Part shown: positions 12,607-25,135 of the stretch, in pieces | Numbering within the stretch: position 1 is the stretch's first letter | How the letters are laid out: each line of letters begins with the position of its first letter | From: Monarcha castaneiventris obscurior | Taxonomy: Eukaryota > Chordata > Aves > Passeriformes > Monarchidae | Reading direction: 5' to 3' | Assembly: GCA_026261815.1 (NCBI GenBank) | Contig: JAMPIT010000511.1 | Coordinates: 2,071,001 to 2,135,000, forward strand | Length of the DNA stretch: 64,000 nucleotides | Notes under the pieces: generated by a model | The model's input: only the letters and a program-made list of their open reading frames with translations | Told to the model about the DNA's origin: nothing | Databases searched by the model: none | Position numbers and translations under genes: made by a program

Positions 12607-15600
12607 CTGCGCCAGCCTCACCTTGAGGTCCCACATCATGATCGCATCCAAAAACTGAAAGAGGGCAAAAGGCAGAAAGAGAGAGGGCAGAGCGGCTGTA
12701 GTTGTACTACCGGTCCCTCCCACCGAGGGAGCCTTTCACTCCTCATCCTCCCCATCTTGGCCTCCCCTTGCCCTGGCTCCAGGAGCCTGAACCTTGAACC
12801 TGAACCCAATTCCTCCATCCCGGCCTCATCCTGTTGTGCCGGGCTAGGACTCACTCTTCTCTGTGTCTGTACAGTGACCAAAACCCCCAGGCAGAATTAG
12901 CTCGTTGCTCAGCACTGCATCCAATTAGTTATATCAGTTAAGACACAATATGTAGACATTTCCCATCCACACCAGCAAAGCTCTTGGCTTTGCTGGAAAC
13001 CTCTGCAGAACTGCTGCATGGCAGAAGGTGGCTGGACATGAACCGAGGCATGTGCCCTCAGCACGGGCATGGGAGAGTCCCAAGCTGTAATTAAAGTAAT
13101 TACAGGTGTTCTGCAAATGGTTCAGATTATAGCAGAGCAATCTTTTGCTGCACAAGGTTTCCCTCCACGTGTTTTCTGCTGATCTGTTCAGCTGCTTTCA
13201 GTGCAGTGATGCTCCTGGGCCAACCTGAACGGGTCCCTGCCCAGGGGACACGTCTACTGTTAGTGAGGACATGCACACAGGCACTTCCCACCCATTGGTG
13301 TTGTGTCAGTACAACCCAGAGCACCCGTATCCATTCTATGGGTAAGCAGGAACCTCCAGCTCGTGCCTGGGGTATTTCCAAACTACCCTAGCATTTCCAA
13401 ACTATCCCAAAATCCCCCCGGGGTCCCAAAACTGCCGCGAGTCCCTTCTGCTGCAGCCTGTTCTCTGTGGGCACAGCTGGGCCAATGAGGAGCTCTGTGT
13501 CACTCCCAGTGCCAGCCCAGGATCCAGGGCTCAGCTCTTGCTGTGGCAGGTGATCCGCGGGGTGCTCGGGACTCCCAAGGTTATCAGCCTGTCCCCACAC
13601 AGTGATGGGAGCCCGCATCAATTACAGGCTTCCTGCACGTCCTGCCTGTGGGGTTTTGTCACACATGATGTCCCACATCTGGGACTCACCAGTTGGAGAT
13701 GGCAGTGCTATTTCCATGTTGAACTGTAGCTTTTTTACCCCCAGCCGTTCCAGGGCTTACAACTATTGTGTTGGGTTTTTAATGTTGCAAGAATTTATAT
13801 TGGGAAAAAAAGTGCTTTTTTTTCCTCTATGCCTTGGGAAATGTCATCCAGCAGGAATGTTCCCAAGAGCCGATCATGGTGAGAGAAGGATGGGCTTGAG
13901 CGGGGGCTGCATGTCCAGCTACCATCCCTGTCCCAGTCTCCCAGGACTGGCTCACAGCGCTGTGGCTCCCTTGGGTGCTCCTCAAACTGTGCCCCGTGGT
14001 CCTGGGGGACATCAGCAGCAGCAGCAAAGGCAGGAAGGAGGGAGCAGATGTTGGGAGAGGGACAAGCTGCTCACAAAGCCACTCCTGCTGCAGAGGCTCT
14101 TGGTTTCATGTCCTCTCAGCTGTGCCAGTGGCCTCTTCCACTTCCAGCTCTGGATGGAGTTTACAAGAAATGCTGGAAGTCCCAGCCCTGTGGTGTGTCA
14201 TCATTCAAGCTTCTCTTTAATAGCATCCCAAAGTAATTTATTTTTCCCGAACATCAAAGCCCCCCGAGCGATGCTGAGAGAGGCAGGGCTTCCCCCCAAA
14301 CCCCGGTGGCTCTTGCATCCCTCTGCCCTGCTCACGGGGGCTGGACACCCTCCTTGGCTGTGCCGGGGAGAGCAATGGAGCCAGGGGAGGCAGAGCTGTG
14401 ACACTGCACGCAAGACGAAAAGGCAGATCTTCCCCCTGAAAACACAAGTGAGCTGTGTATGGATTGCCCTGCTGTGAGGGTGCTGATGCCTTTTCCAGGC
14501 TCAGCATCACATCACAGACCACTTTCAGGAGAAAGTACCAAGGGAAAAAGAATAATAATGAGAAAGAAATATCGAGGAGATGCGAGTCTGTATCTCCTTC
14601 TCTTCTGCCAGATTTCAGAGCCAGCCTCCACCCTCTGGCATGCCAGGGGCACTGCAGATGCAGGCAGAGCATCTCCTCGGTTGGCCTTCTGTGCTCAGGG
14701 TATCCCCCTGTTCTCCTGTGCTGCTGTCCTGCCCAGCTGCATGAGTTTTGTAGAGGGAATTTAACAGAAAAATTACAGCAGCTCCTGCCTCTACAAACAG
14801 TGTTCTGCTGTCCCTGCCAGCACTCCATGCTGGTTTGACTCAAGGAATCTGTGACATCTGTCCTGCTGTGATCTGTAACAACATTGGGATTAAATTAGCT
14901 TCCCTGAGCTGCAGAGAGGTCAGTGTGTAAGGCCCCTGGTTAATCCAGCAGGCCAGAGAGAACAGAAGCCTCCCTGCATTGGGAAAGGAAAACAACGGGG
15001 TCTGTTTGCAATCCATGGAGCTAATTCAAACAGCATTCCTCAAACAACAGGGGAAAAGGGCCTTCGGAGCAAATGGGAAAAGAGCGTTTCCCAACATGTA
15101 CATAACGTTGCTCCTTGGGGAGAGGGGAAATGTCCAGACTGCACGGACGAGGTGCCAGAAAACCTTGCAGGCATAAGAAAGGGGTTTGAATAGCCAGGCA
15201 GCTGGTAGGGCACACAGGAACTACCCCCTGCCCTGGGCATTGCAAGCCTAGAGCAGGTCAGTCCTACTGGACCACTCCTGACTAGCCCACAGGGAGCGGG
15301 GTGCAGGCAGGCACCCGGCTGCTGCCTGCACCACATCTGGGGCGGGCTGGGGCAATTCATCCCATCCACTTCTGGGATGACAGGATCTTGCTCTCCTATC
15401 ACCTATAGAGAGTTTTACACTGAAGCAATTTGTATGGCTCTGCAGCTTGTGGCTCTCAGCACCAATCTGGATGATGATCCAGGGACAATCCCAGATGGAG
15501 ACGCTTCCAGCATGGGCTGCTGCCAGGCTGCCAGTGCTGCTGCCTCTGACTGGATGAAAGCCCGGGCTTGCTTGGGAAGCAGAGGCATGCCATAGTGATC

Positions 15601-17285
15601 CTATCAGGAAGTCAGCTCCACGTCCTCTGGCTCTCACATCTCCCATAGAAGGTGTGATCCTGGTGCCCCTGTGCCTGACCCCCAGCACAGGCTGTGGAGC
15701 CCCTGCCAGGAATGCAGTCGTTGTCTTGCAGCCAGAGCAAGTGTTGATGCAGTGAGCAGGCACTGGCAGAACCGTGTTCCTAGGACTCGTGCTGCAGATG
15801 TTCAGGTGTTATTACAAACAGTTGCCGGGGCCATCGGTCATCCTGCAGCAGAGAACCCTCAGAGCAGCAGACCAGAAAAGACCTCATGTCCAGTCTGGGA
15901 GTGTCACAGACACTTCAGAACGTACTTGCTTTCCTTCTGCTTTCCCTGTGAGTGTCTTTTCTGCTTTTTGCTTATGCTGAGATATTATCAAAGGCTGATG
16001 AGGCACCAGGGATGAGTAATGCACCCTCTGTGCCAGCTGGGAATTTGTAGGCACTGGTAGGGTTAATGCGGGTCTGAAAGAAGCTGTGGTGCTCAGTGCT
16101 GGATCTGCTTGGTGCAGACCTGGGTACACCCACAGCCCCCATGTCCTCAGCTACACCAGGGGTGAGGGACACGGCTCCTAGTTGTACCCGCAGGGTCAGC
16201 CTGCCATGAAGGCTTTCCCCTGCCTTTCCCCTCATTGAGAGAGGCAGAGGGTTTTGCAAGGCAGGAACTATAGAGGGATGAAATTGGACCAAAATATGGC
16301 AGGTTTTTAATGTAGAGGAGAACCACGTACTTCAAGGGTGGGCTAGAGGATGTGGGGGAATTGGCGCTTCCTGTGCAGAAACAGTGAGCTTTATGCAGAG
16401 CCACTGTGCCCATGTCCCAGCCAGAGGAGCCCAGGGAATCTGCTGTGGGTGTCAAGGAACCCTCTGAGAGTCAGAGCTCTGCTTTCAATCTGGAGTGGTG
16501 TGGCATCTTATCCTGCTAAAATGGGGAACCTCATGTCCTTTTGTACAGGAGAGAAACAACCTGTTTGGGATTAATTTAGGATCAGCCTCAACAGCCACTA
16601 GCTAAAGAAAACCAAGCCTGTAAATGAGCTCCTGTCAGAGGGGGAAGAAATGTAAGACTTGATGCTGGATTTATTGTGCAGGGCATTAAGGCAGGATTTA
16701 GTGTGATTTACCATCCTCTTCAATGACACCTCTGGCACCAGGGAGCTGTGAGCATGTCCCTTTGTCTTCAGCCAGACCCACTGCCCTGTTGGCTAATTAA
16801 TGCTGTGCCGGTAGCCCTGCTGCTGCATCTGGGTCTGTCAGCATTACCAGTACAGAGCTGTGGCTTCGGGGTTTATTGCTCACTTAGAAACGTTTGCTTC
16901 AGACTGAAACTTGATCTACGGCTGTCAACTGAGGCTGCAGCACTCCAGTATCAGAAAGGAGGTTTGGCTGCTCAATGTGCATGAAATACTGATCTTGGGT
17001 TCATGAGATTTTTTACTCATACAGTCAATGGAGTGATGGTGTCCCTGACAACATTTGATGGTACTTGAGAATTTCCTAGAATAGAAAGTAAAAAAGCTCT
17101 AAATATAAATAGAAATAGGTCTTCAATATGGAGACTTGCAGCAGTGACTGCTCAGCAGCTGCCAACAAGCAGAATACATTCACAACACTCCTGTGAGATA
17201 GCAAGGATCTCAGTGACATCATTTGCAAATAGGAAACAAGGTGCCAAGGAAAATTCAGAATGAATAAAACTTCCATGTACATGAG

Positions 17286-17315
17286 CACTAACACACACTG
17301 CTGTGTGTGTTAGTG
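17286..17315. repeat. Perfect 13-bp inverted repeat (hairpin)
   Basis: CACTAACACACAC at 17286-17298 is the exact reverse complement of GTGTGTGTTAGTG at 17303-17315, with a 4-base loop TGCT. The dinucleotide core suggests it arose from a CA/TG microsatellite, but the CACTAA/TTAGTG ends extend the pairing beyond it. Confidence 0.85.
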
Positions 17316-18754
17316 TTTTCTGCAAAGGAAAAGCTGCAGAAAGGGCGAGTTTTCCCTCTTGCCTGTGTTTGGGTTATTTTGCACCTTTGTGTTCACAGCT
17401 GCCCCCACACAAGCGCTGTGTACAGCAGAGAACATGGCAGGTGTGTGAAGAATTCATGAGGCTCTCTGAATCTCTGCATCTGGGGGGCTGCTTGATACCA
17501 TGTTCTGTATCCATACCCTTGCCCTCCTCTTCCTCAGGGCTGTTGGGTCCATACCGAGTCCCAGTGTGCACTCCAGGGCTCATGCCAGCAGCTATCAGGG
17601 ATGCTCAGGGACCTATCTTCAGTGGGGGCTTGTGGGCAGCAGAGTGTTGAAGAGGGGCTGCCCTGGCCGCAGCAGGGGATCCAGGAGAGATTCAGGAGCC
17701 ACCATAGGGCTCGTCACATCCTTTGAAAGAGCCTGTGTCCTATGGCTTCCAGCTCAGAGCCCTGCAAGCTTGGGGAATCTCCCCCAGGAGACTACCAGGG
17801 TCCATGGGCACTTCATGCCAAGGGGCCACCTGGCAGCTTGTCACATACCCCTGGGACAACTTGCCAGGGCACCAGGGCTCTCAGCAGAGTCCCATGGCCT
17901 TGAGCATCACATTAGCCCTGCGAGAACTGGGGATGAGGGTCAGTCATGGCTGGGCACCGGCTGCCGCCAGGCACGCAGCACTGCTGGCCCTCGTGAGGCT
18001 GGTGGACACCAATTCCTCTGTATGACTTGTACAGGGACAATGGGCCAGGGTCCAGCATAGCTCCTGGGAACACCAGCTGCCACCTGAGCCCCAGGGCAGG
18101 ATCCGCTCATCCCACCAGGTATGATGGGACTCAGGGAAGGTGCCTGAGCACCCTGTTTACCTGCATGAAGTGGGGTCTGTCACGTGTCCATCCTGGAGTG
18201 CAGGTGGAGGAGGGAAAGGGAGCTGACAGCACAGGGAGGAGAGCTCCCAGGCTGCTCAGATGTGCTGGAGGGCAGGTGTCCCAGGCAGTCCCACTGCAGC
18301 CATGCTGTTCTCCTGAGCAGGAGTGTTTCCTCCTGCTGCACAGCCAGCAGTGGAAAAACAACCAGGCTCTGAGCTCTTAGCCTTCATGCCTTCCCCCCTC
18401 CAGAGGATAATAAGCTGCTTTTAATATCTGACATGTTTATTAACAGATGCAGCTGTGACAGCTGATGACTTCATATGCCACTTACCACTAAAATGTTAGT
18501 AATAACTTGGAATTAACTGTCATAAATAAAAAAGACTACAAAGACAACTTGATGGTGTGTCACTCTGCAGTAATTTACTGAGACCCTGTTGGCTCTGGAT
18601 GCGAGGCTGGAAGGTCCTTTGTGGAGCTCCAGTCCGGGTTTTGCAACAGTCACAATATTTTGGCTGGATATTGTCTTAGGAGGTGGTACTAGTGGGGTGG
18701 AATTCCCTCATGCAGGAGTTTGCACTGGATGCCTTTACAAAGCTGGATACTCTG

Positions 18755-18770
18755 GTAATAATAATAATAA
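18755..18770. repeat. (TAA)5 microsatellite
   Basis: Five TAA units followed by a short A run. A simple repeat with no associated gene. Confidence 0.9.
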
Positions 18771-19381
18771 AAAGCCCCTACCCAGTGGATGGGGATGGAG
18801 TCTACAGATTGAGCCCAGGATTTATTAATGTGCAAATTGCTCTGATATGATCACATATTTTCTGCTTTGCATACGCAGGGAGCAGCGTGGGCTGATGGAG
18901 TAGGAACTAGCCTGAGCAATCTTTACGAGCTGAGATCCTGCACATCGCAGAAGGGTTTGTTTCTCCGTGCAAAACCTGGGACCCCGTTAGAAACCTGCTT
19001 TAAAAAATGAGTGACCAAAATATCCAAATGCACCAGACTTCTCCATGAACTCGCCATGAACATATTTTTCATTTTTTTTTTTTGACAGAAACGTGTGTGT
19101 AACTTTCTCTGGAGGAAATGAGGAATTTTGTAGTTGGTCTTATAGTATTTTAAACCTGAGAACCCCGTAGAGTCTTTTCTGCAGTGATGAGGGAGTGACA
19201 AGTTGGAGGTAAGGGCTTCAGCATGCATGTTTGTGTCGATGGAGCTTTTGCAATGTGGGCTGCTAATGAGGAACGCGAGCCGTGTCAGCATCTGACTGCG
19301 GGTTTGCCTTGTGCAACGTGGATAATGAGTTCAGACAATGAGAGCTGTGCGAAATCACAGCGCGATCCGTGGGATCCCCTT

Positions 19382-19397
19382 CCCCCCCCCCCCCCCC
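19382..19397. repeat. Poly-C homopolymer (C16)
   Basis: Sixteen consecutive C residues within a moderately CpG-rich patch. The exact length of such a run is uncertain in most sequencing technologies. Confidence 0.9.
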
Positions 19398-22300
19398 GCG
19401 AGGTGCGTGGGGCTCGCAGGGAAGCTGGGCTGCTGTGCGTGTCCCCGTCACTGTGCTACCGTCCCGTTCTGGGGAAGGGGATATAGAGAGCTGCTCGGGA
19501 TATTGATCAGCTTGCTGGAGCTCCTAACCAATTCTGGACCAGCTGCAGGGTCCCGCCTGGTCCTGCCGTGCCCTACTGCCCTCCCACTGATCCCGGACGG
19601 AGACAGGGGCAATGGGAGGACGGCACAGTTAAGCTGCCGCTGTGTCAGTACTGCTGTGGCCACACCTAACCCAGCCTCTTGCCACGCACCCATGGGGGCA
19701 CGGCAGGCGCTTGGAGGGCGTGGGGTAAGTACAGGCTCTGTGGCGTTTTGAATGGGGGATCAGCGGAGAAATAGTTAATAGCGATTACGGCAATAATTAG
19801 ACGTGGTGTGAGCAGCTGGTGCCGATGTGCAGGGGAAGTGCTGCTGGATGCAGTGCTGGCTGCCATGGGTCAGTGAGGGCTCTCGCAGCTGGGCTGGGAC
19901 CCGGCTCCCCAGCAAGGCTGTGGGTGAAGGTGATGCCTCAGCCTTGGTCCTCTGTGCTGATGGAGCCACGTGCTGCAAGACGTGAGTGTGGGTGACTGGG
20001 GATTAGTCACCCCTGGGCTGCTGGAGTATTTTATAGGCTCAGGCATGTGTGTTCCCTTGAAGGGCCCTAGGTACAGAGGAGGGGTGTTCAGGTGATGCGG
20101 TTTGGGTTTAAAGAGGCACCTTATGGTAAAAGGCATTGAATAGGGTAATACTGGCAGCAGAAAATGCTGCATGACAAGGCATGCATGCAGCCTCCACTCT
20201 GCTGCACAAGGGTCAGCAGGTACCCACGCAAAAAAATCCTGTCACCTGGAGATCTGTGAACTTGGGGCAATGCTTGTAATGCAGTTTGGGGTGGCCAGGT
20301 CTATGCTGAGATCCCACAGGGACTGGGCACTTGCAGTGAAACATCTACCTGGAGGGTTCTCCATTTGGAATGCTTTTGTCTGAAGTCCATTGGTGACTCT
20401 GGAGTGGGTGAACACCTAATTCCATCCTCTCACTCTGCTGTGCGGCCAGGACTGTGAAGGCTGGATGGGAGGATGGCAGCAGCACTGCAGGCCTGGGAAT
20501 GCCAGTGCTGCAACATGCCTGGAAACCACCCTGGAAAAAAGGCTCGTTTCAGCTGGATCAACTCCCTGGCCCCTGCACAGCCGCTGCGAGAGCAGCAGCA
20601 CCACCCTGAGGGACGCGGCAGGGAGCAGCCAGGGTGCAGGCACCCGCTTTGGAGATACAGAGGCGGTGATCCCCTGAGCACAGCCAAAACGAGCCGGCCA
20701 TGCCACTGTGTGCAGGCAGCAGCTGAGCCAAGCATAAACCCCACGTTTCCATCAGCCGAGCTAGATGTGAACTGGCAGAGCTCTTTCTGTACTATGAGGC
20801 TGGGACTGTGGCGAGCAACAAACACAAGGGCCAGGTCAACCCTTCTGGCCTCTGGGGACAGCCCCAGAGTGGGACAGAGGGGACCATGCAGCTGAGAGAG
20901 GTGGCACTGGCAGCAGAGACCCTTCCCCTGTGTGGTGTGAGGATGACCTGTTATTTTGCCAAGGATGGAAGTGCCTGTCTTTGCCTAAGGCCTGGCAAAT
21001 ACCAATAGGCTTCCTGTCATACACACCGCCAACCTGCCGCCAGGAGGATCCTCTGGTATTGCAGCTTCCCCACATGCTCATGGGCAGCGGGGCGGCAGGG
21101 GTCAGCTGCAGGATGTCCTTCATTGCAAACCACCCTGAGCACTGCAGAGCTCTGAACTTGGTTCCCCTGTCCTAGTGGTGCAGGGTGCTGTCATCTCACA
21201 GAACGGCAGAATTTGGATAGGCTCAGTCCAGGCTGGCAGCAGCAATGGTCTGTAGGACACCCTGGCTGCCTGCTCACTCCCTCCTGCTGACCAGGTGCTT
21301 CGTCCTGCTACACGCCCAGAGCTGAGACTGCGGGTTGTTTTTCCCAGTTTGTTTTCCTCTGCTGCTGGAGTTGGTGCTACTCCTGGCTCTACAAGGCTCA
21401 GATTTCCCAGGCAGTGATGTCTCCGTGGGAGAACCACAGGACCGGGAATCCCTTCAGGAAGCTACACTTGGCAGATGGTTCCTGTGCATATGGCCTAGCA
21501 GAAAGCCCCCACTGCTGCTCAGGGCTTTGCCCTGGGCTTCAGGCTTTGGCTCTGCCTTTGCAGATCAGCATAGCAGCTCATGGTTCACCAGGCTCCTGTG
21601 AGCCTGGAAATATGTGTTTACAAAACTGGCAGGCAGGGTCTGTGGTGGAAGGAGCTGTAAGCCCTTGTTTGCATGCATTTACATAGAAATAAGAGGGGAA
21701 TTGAGTATTGAGCTGAATGTGCACACTTGTAGGATGAGCCTCAGCACCCCTGACTGTGCTTCCTGGTTTGCATCAGACACCTCTGCTCCCCACACCCAGG
21801 GCTATAGCTGACATGGTGTGTGTCCACCCCTCACCTCCTGGGGCACCTGCTGAGCATGTCCCAGCTCAGCAATGGGCCTTTAGGGAGCCAGCCATTTTGG
21901 GGGAAGAGCCAGATTTTCAGTGCCCTGGTCTGTGCTACCTGTTTTGTTTCCTGGTCTGAAATTTGGTTCTGCTGTTCTGGTGAGTTACTGATCTGTGGGA
22001 AGCTCAAACCCACCTGAGTTGTACCTAACAGACACAGGTTTGCTGTTCCCAGGACTGTAGTCAGATCCCCAGGCAGCATCCTGGTCTCAGCACAGAACTG
22101 TGCCTGCCAGGATGATTCCAGTGCAATTCCAGATTTTGCTCTAATTCTGTGGAGAAGGGGCAGGCATGGATCCTGCAGCCTGCTTCAGGGCTCTGCCTCC
22201 TCCTCCTCCTCCAGAGCAGCGTGCTGCCTCTGCACTGGCATGAGGGCCATGGAAATCCCCCTGTAAAACATTTCCTGATGTTTTACAGCACTGAAGCATA

Positions 22301-24539
22301 AGCACTCCTGGAGGGAGGCCTGTGGCACTATGGATCACAGCATTACTTGGAGCAGCTACTGTTCCGGGCACTGCGCAAGGCGGGCAAGGAGCCGGTGCCG
22401 AGTGGAGCCAGGGCTGGAGCTGGGGGCTGGAGCTGCAGGGGCTGAGGTGCTGCTGACCCCCAGAGCAGCTCCCACTGCCAGGCCAGGGCAAATGGGTAGT
22501 CATGAGCAGCAGCCTCTCCTCAGCGTATTCCCCATCAGCAGGTCACAGCATAGCTCCGCAGATCCGGGGAATGCAGTGCAGGAGTTAGTGGAAGAAGTCA
22601 GACCTCAACAATGCTGTGGATAGCTGGGCCAGACTGGGCTTTATTATTTTATTTCTTTCAGTGAAGTTTATGGGTTGTGGATTTTGCAGAACTTGGCACT
22701 GGGATCTAATATCAAATGAAGACCTTCTGGTTCGGAAATTTGACTTAATGCAGCCATCTTTTATTGCTTCAAGGATTAAGCAGAACAAAGTTGCTCTGCC
22801 TGTGCATGTGCATGTGCCAGAGGCACGTGAGACACCCTGTGGCATCTGTGATGGCCAAGCCAAGCGTGGTGAGACCTTCTGCTGCAGAGGGTTTCACAGT
22901 GCTGCTCCTGAAGCATTAGCCCTGCCGACAGGTAAAGAGCCCTTGAGAACACAGCAGAAGAGAGGGACTTTCCCATAGAAAACGAGGGCCCAAACCCACT
23001 CCCTCAGCCCTGGCTCCTTCCCTCCCATGGTGGGGCTGGCAGAGCAGGCAGGGAGCTCTGCCATGGGGTCACCAGTGCGGGCAGTAGGGCGCAGGCAGAG
23101 TAGACATCGGACTCAGGGAGCACCAGCAGCGTGGGCACATCCCTGTGTGCCTGTGGAACAGGGACAATGGATACCCAAGTGCCATCACTGCTATTTGAGG
23201 GGCCTGTTGAAAGCTCCACAAAGGCAGGCTGGGGAATGAGCCGGCAGTGCAGAGCTGCTGCCGCCACCTACAACCTTACGGAGCCAGACTCTGCCCTGGG
23301 GCTGGGAGAACGTGGGGTGGTCTGTCCCAGGTGCTGTCCCCTGGTGTGGGGCTGGAAGATGTGGGACCAAGTCACCAAAGTGAGATCCTGCAAAACCATG
23401 ACTCCTCCTGCAGGAAGCCAGTTTCTGCATATTCACACCCCTCACTGACTACCAAGAGGAAATTCAAATTCGCTATCCAGCTCCAGGACCTGGAAACTCA
23501 AATTCCCCACCTCACAGCTGGTGCCCAGCCGGCTGTTGCCAGCGACCTGGCAGTTCCCAGGGGTTCATTCCTAGTGCTGCTGTAACCAGGTTTGTCCTGC
23601 CTCCAGCATCTGGTCCTTCTCTCCGAGGTTCAGTAAACCTTTGGAGAGCCCGTTTACATTTCGGATCCCTGGTATATTCAGCAACAGGCAATATATCAGC
23701 AATTTAGTTATTGTGGATTAGGTCTCAAATATCCTGGGGATATAAAGTTGGTCTTTCTCACCTTGTGTGTAGGACGACTAATGGCAAATTATCTGGATGG
23801 TTTACATTTTCTGGTTTGTATTGGAGCTCCCAAGGACCAATTTATCCTGATTGAATTGCAAACAAGGCTTAGTGCCATCTCAGATTCAGGGGCCAGGTCT
23901 CTCCATAAATGAATTCAGAGCAATTCAGGTTACCCCAAATTCTTCCTGTGGATGGGATAATGGCATAAATCCTGCTGATGTTTAGACTGGAAATTGTTTG
24001 TAGCAACCTGAGCTTGACTGATGGCTGCAGTAACAGAAAGAATCATAATTCGTGTCCTGCAGTGAGGATGGGAAGAGCTGGCAGTCCAGCCAGACGGCTC
24101 ACCACAGACCCCCAGGTGCTCATGAGGGGGCATTTGGAGACCTATGGATCGTGTGTGACCTGTCAAGACACTGACTCTGCAGCATCTAGAATGCCAGTGG
24201 CCTTTCTGTGCTGAGGGAGCAGCTGTGGCCAAGCCCAGGCTCTCTTTGGGCTAGAAAGTGAGGAAACAAGGAGGAAAAAGCGTGTGCTTGCTTGGTTTGT
24301 GCCGCGGTCTCAAGGTTTCCCACGACACTTCCCTGCCCTGACTGCCCAAGCCCTCAGAGATGGGGTATGTGGTGGTGGCACAAGCTTCATGCTGGCTCTT
24401 GGCACGCTGGGGCTGTGTTTGCTCCCTCCGGACATCCATCCCTGCTGCTGTCCCCACGCTGGGGGACTGTGCCCAAACTGTGAGTGTTGAGTAAACACGG
24501 CGTGTGCTTCCTGTGAACGCGCTTCACCCGCAAAGCCGC

Positions 24540-25135
24540 AGTAATTAAAAACCGGGGGCCGCGGGAGCAGGCGGCGGCACCACGGTCCCTCCGGAGCCGC
24601 TGGCACTCGGCACTCATTTGGGGAGAGTTTGGGTTGTGCTGCACTGACGTGCCTGCTCACACCTGCTCACATCCCCAGGGTCCTCTGGCCGTGCTATGCA
24701 TGGCCGGACTATCCCACACCACCTGTCCGCAGGGACCCTCCTGACCCGCTGCCCGCACCTCGCAGGGAAGCCCGGCGCCATGCCCAGGTCCCTGCACAAA
24801 GTGCAGAGGAGCTGCGGAGATCCCCGCTCCGCACAGCTCCCTGCTCCGTAAATACTCTCGCAGCCCGGCTTGAGCACTTGACTGTTTATAAAGCAGCATG
24901 CAGCAAACAGGCTTGGAAGTGCGGAACAAGTTGGTGTTTACACAAGTGACTAATTATTTATTTGACAATCCTGTGAACGAGCTGTGGGCTGTAACGACAA
25001 GCACATGGGGAGGGCTGGGCTCCTGCCCCGGCAGTCGCAGCAGGGACACAGTGAAAAGTTCAGAACCATCAGGGAGGGGGGGACTAGTAGCTGTGGCTTC
25101 ACAGCGCCCAAAGGCCGCCCGCTCTGCCGGCACAG
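24540..25135 (+). promoter_or_regulatory. Candidate proximal RSPO1 promoter and non-coding exon
   Basis: A GC-rich patch (24540-24860) is followed by TTTATAAAG (24885-24893), a TATA-like box. About 240 bp further on, CACAGGTGAGCC gives a strong plus-strand splice donor, with the exon ending at 25135. The next plausible acceptor is the pyrimidine tract ending TTTTGCAG at 26604, which would open the exon carrying the RSPO1 ATG (26900). Together these suggest a non-coding exon of roughly 24.9-25.1 kb spliced to the first coding exon. No transcript evidence is available, so this is inference. Confidence 0.4.

Larger units (their letters stand above)
10200..24540. other. Intergenic (or RSPO1 5' intron) sequence, no coding exon seen
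   Basis: About 14 kb without a recognisable coding exon. Contents noted: a G-rich degenerate array (12484-12606), a perfect hairpin (17286-17315), an AT-rich block with MEIS/HOX-type motifs (18371-18560), a TAA microsatellite (18755-18770), a moderately CpG-rich patch with a C16 run (19270-19740), and AT-rich islands at 11.75-12.0 kb and 23.64-23.93 kb. Open frames longer than 100 codons here are low complexity or GC driven and lack paired splice signals with conserved peptides. Confidence 0.55.

Noticed and set aside
13602..14477. 291-codon open frame on the plus strand
   Set aside because: No domain or homologue recognised. Contains a short CAG-derived Gln stretch and mixed low-complexity sequence, with no splice or promoter context.
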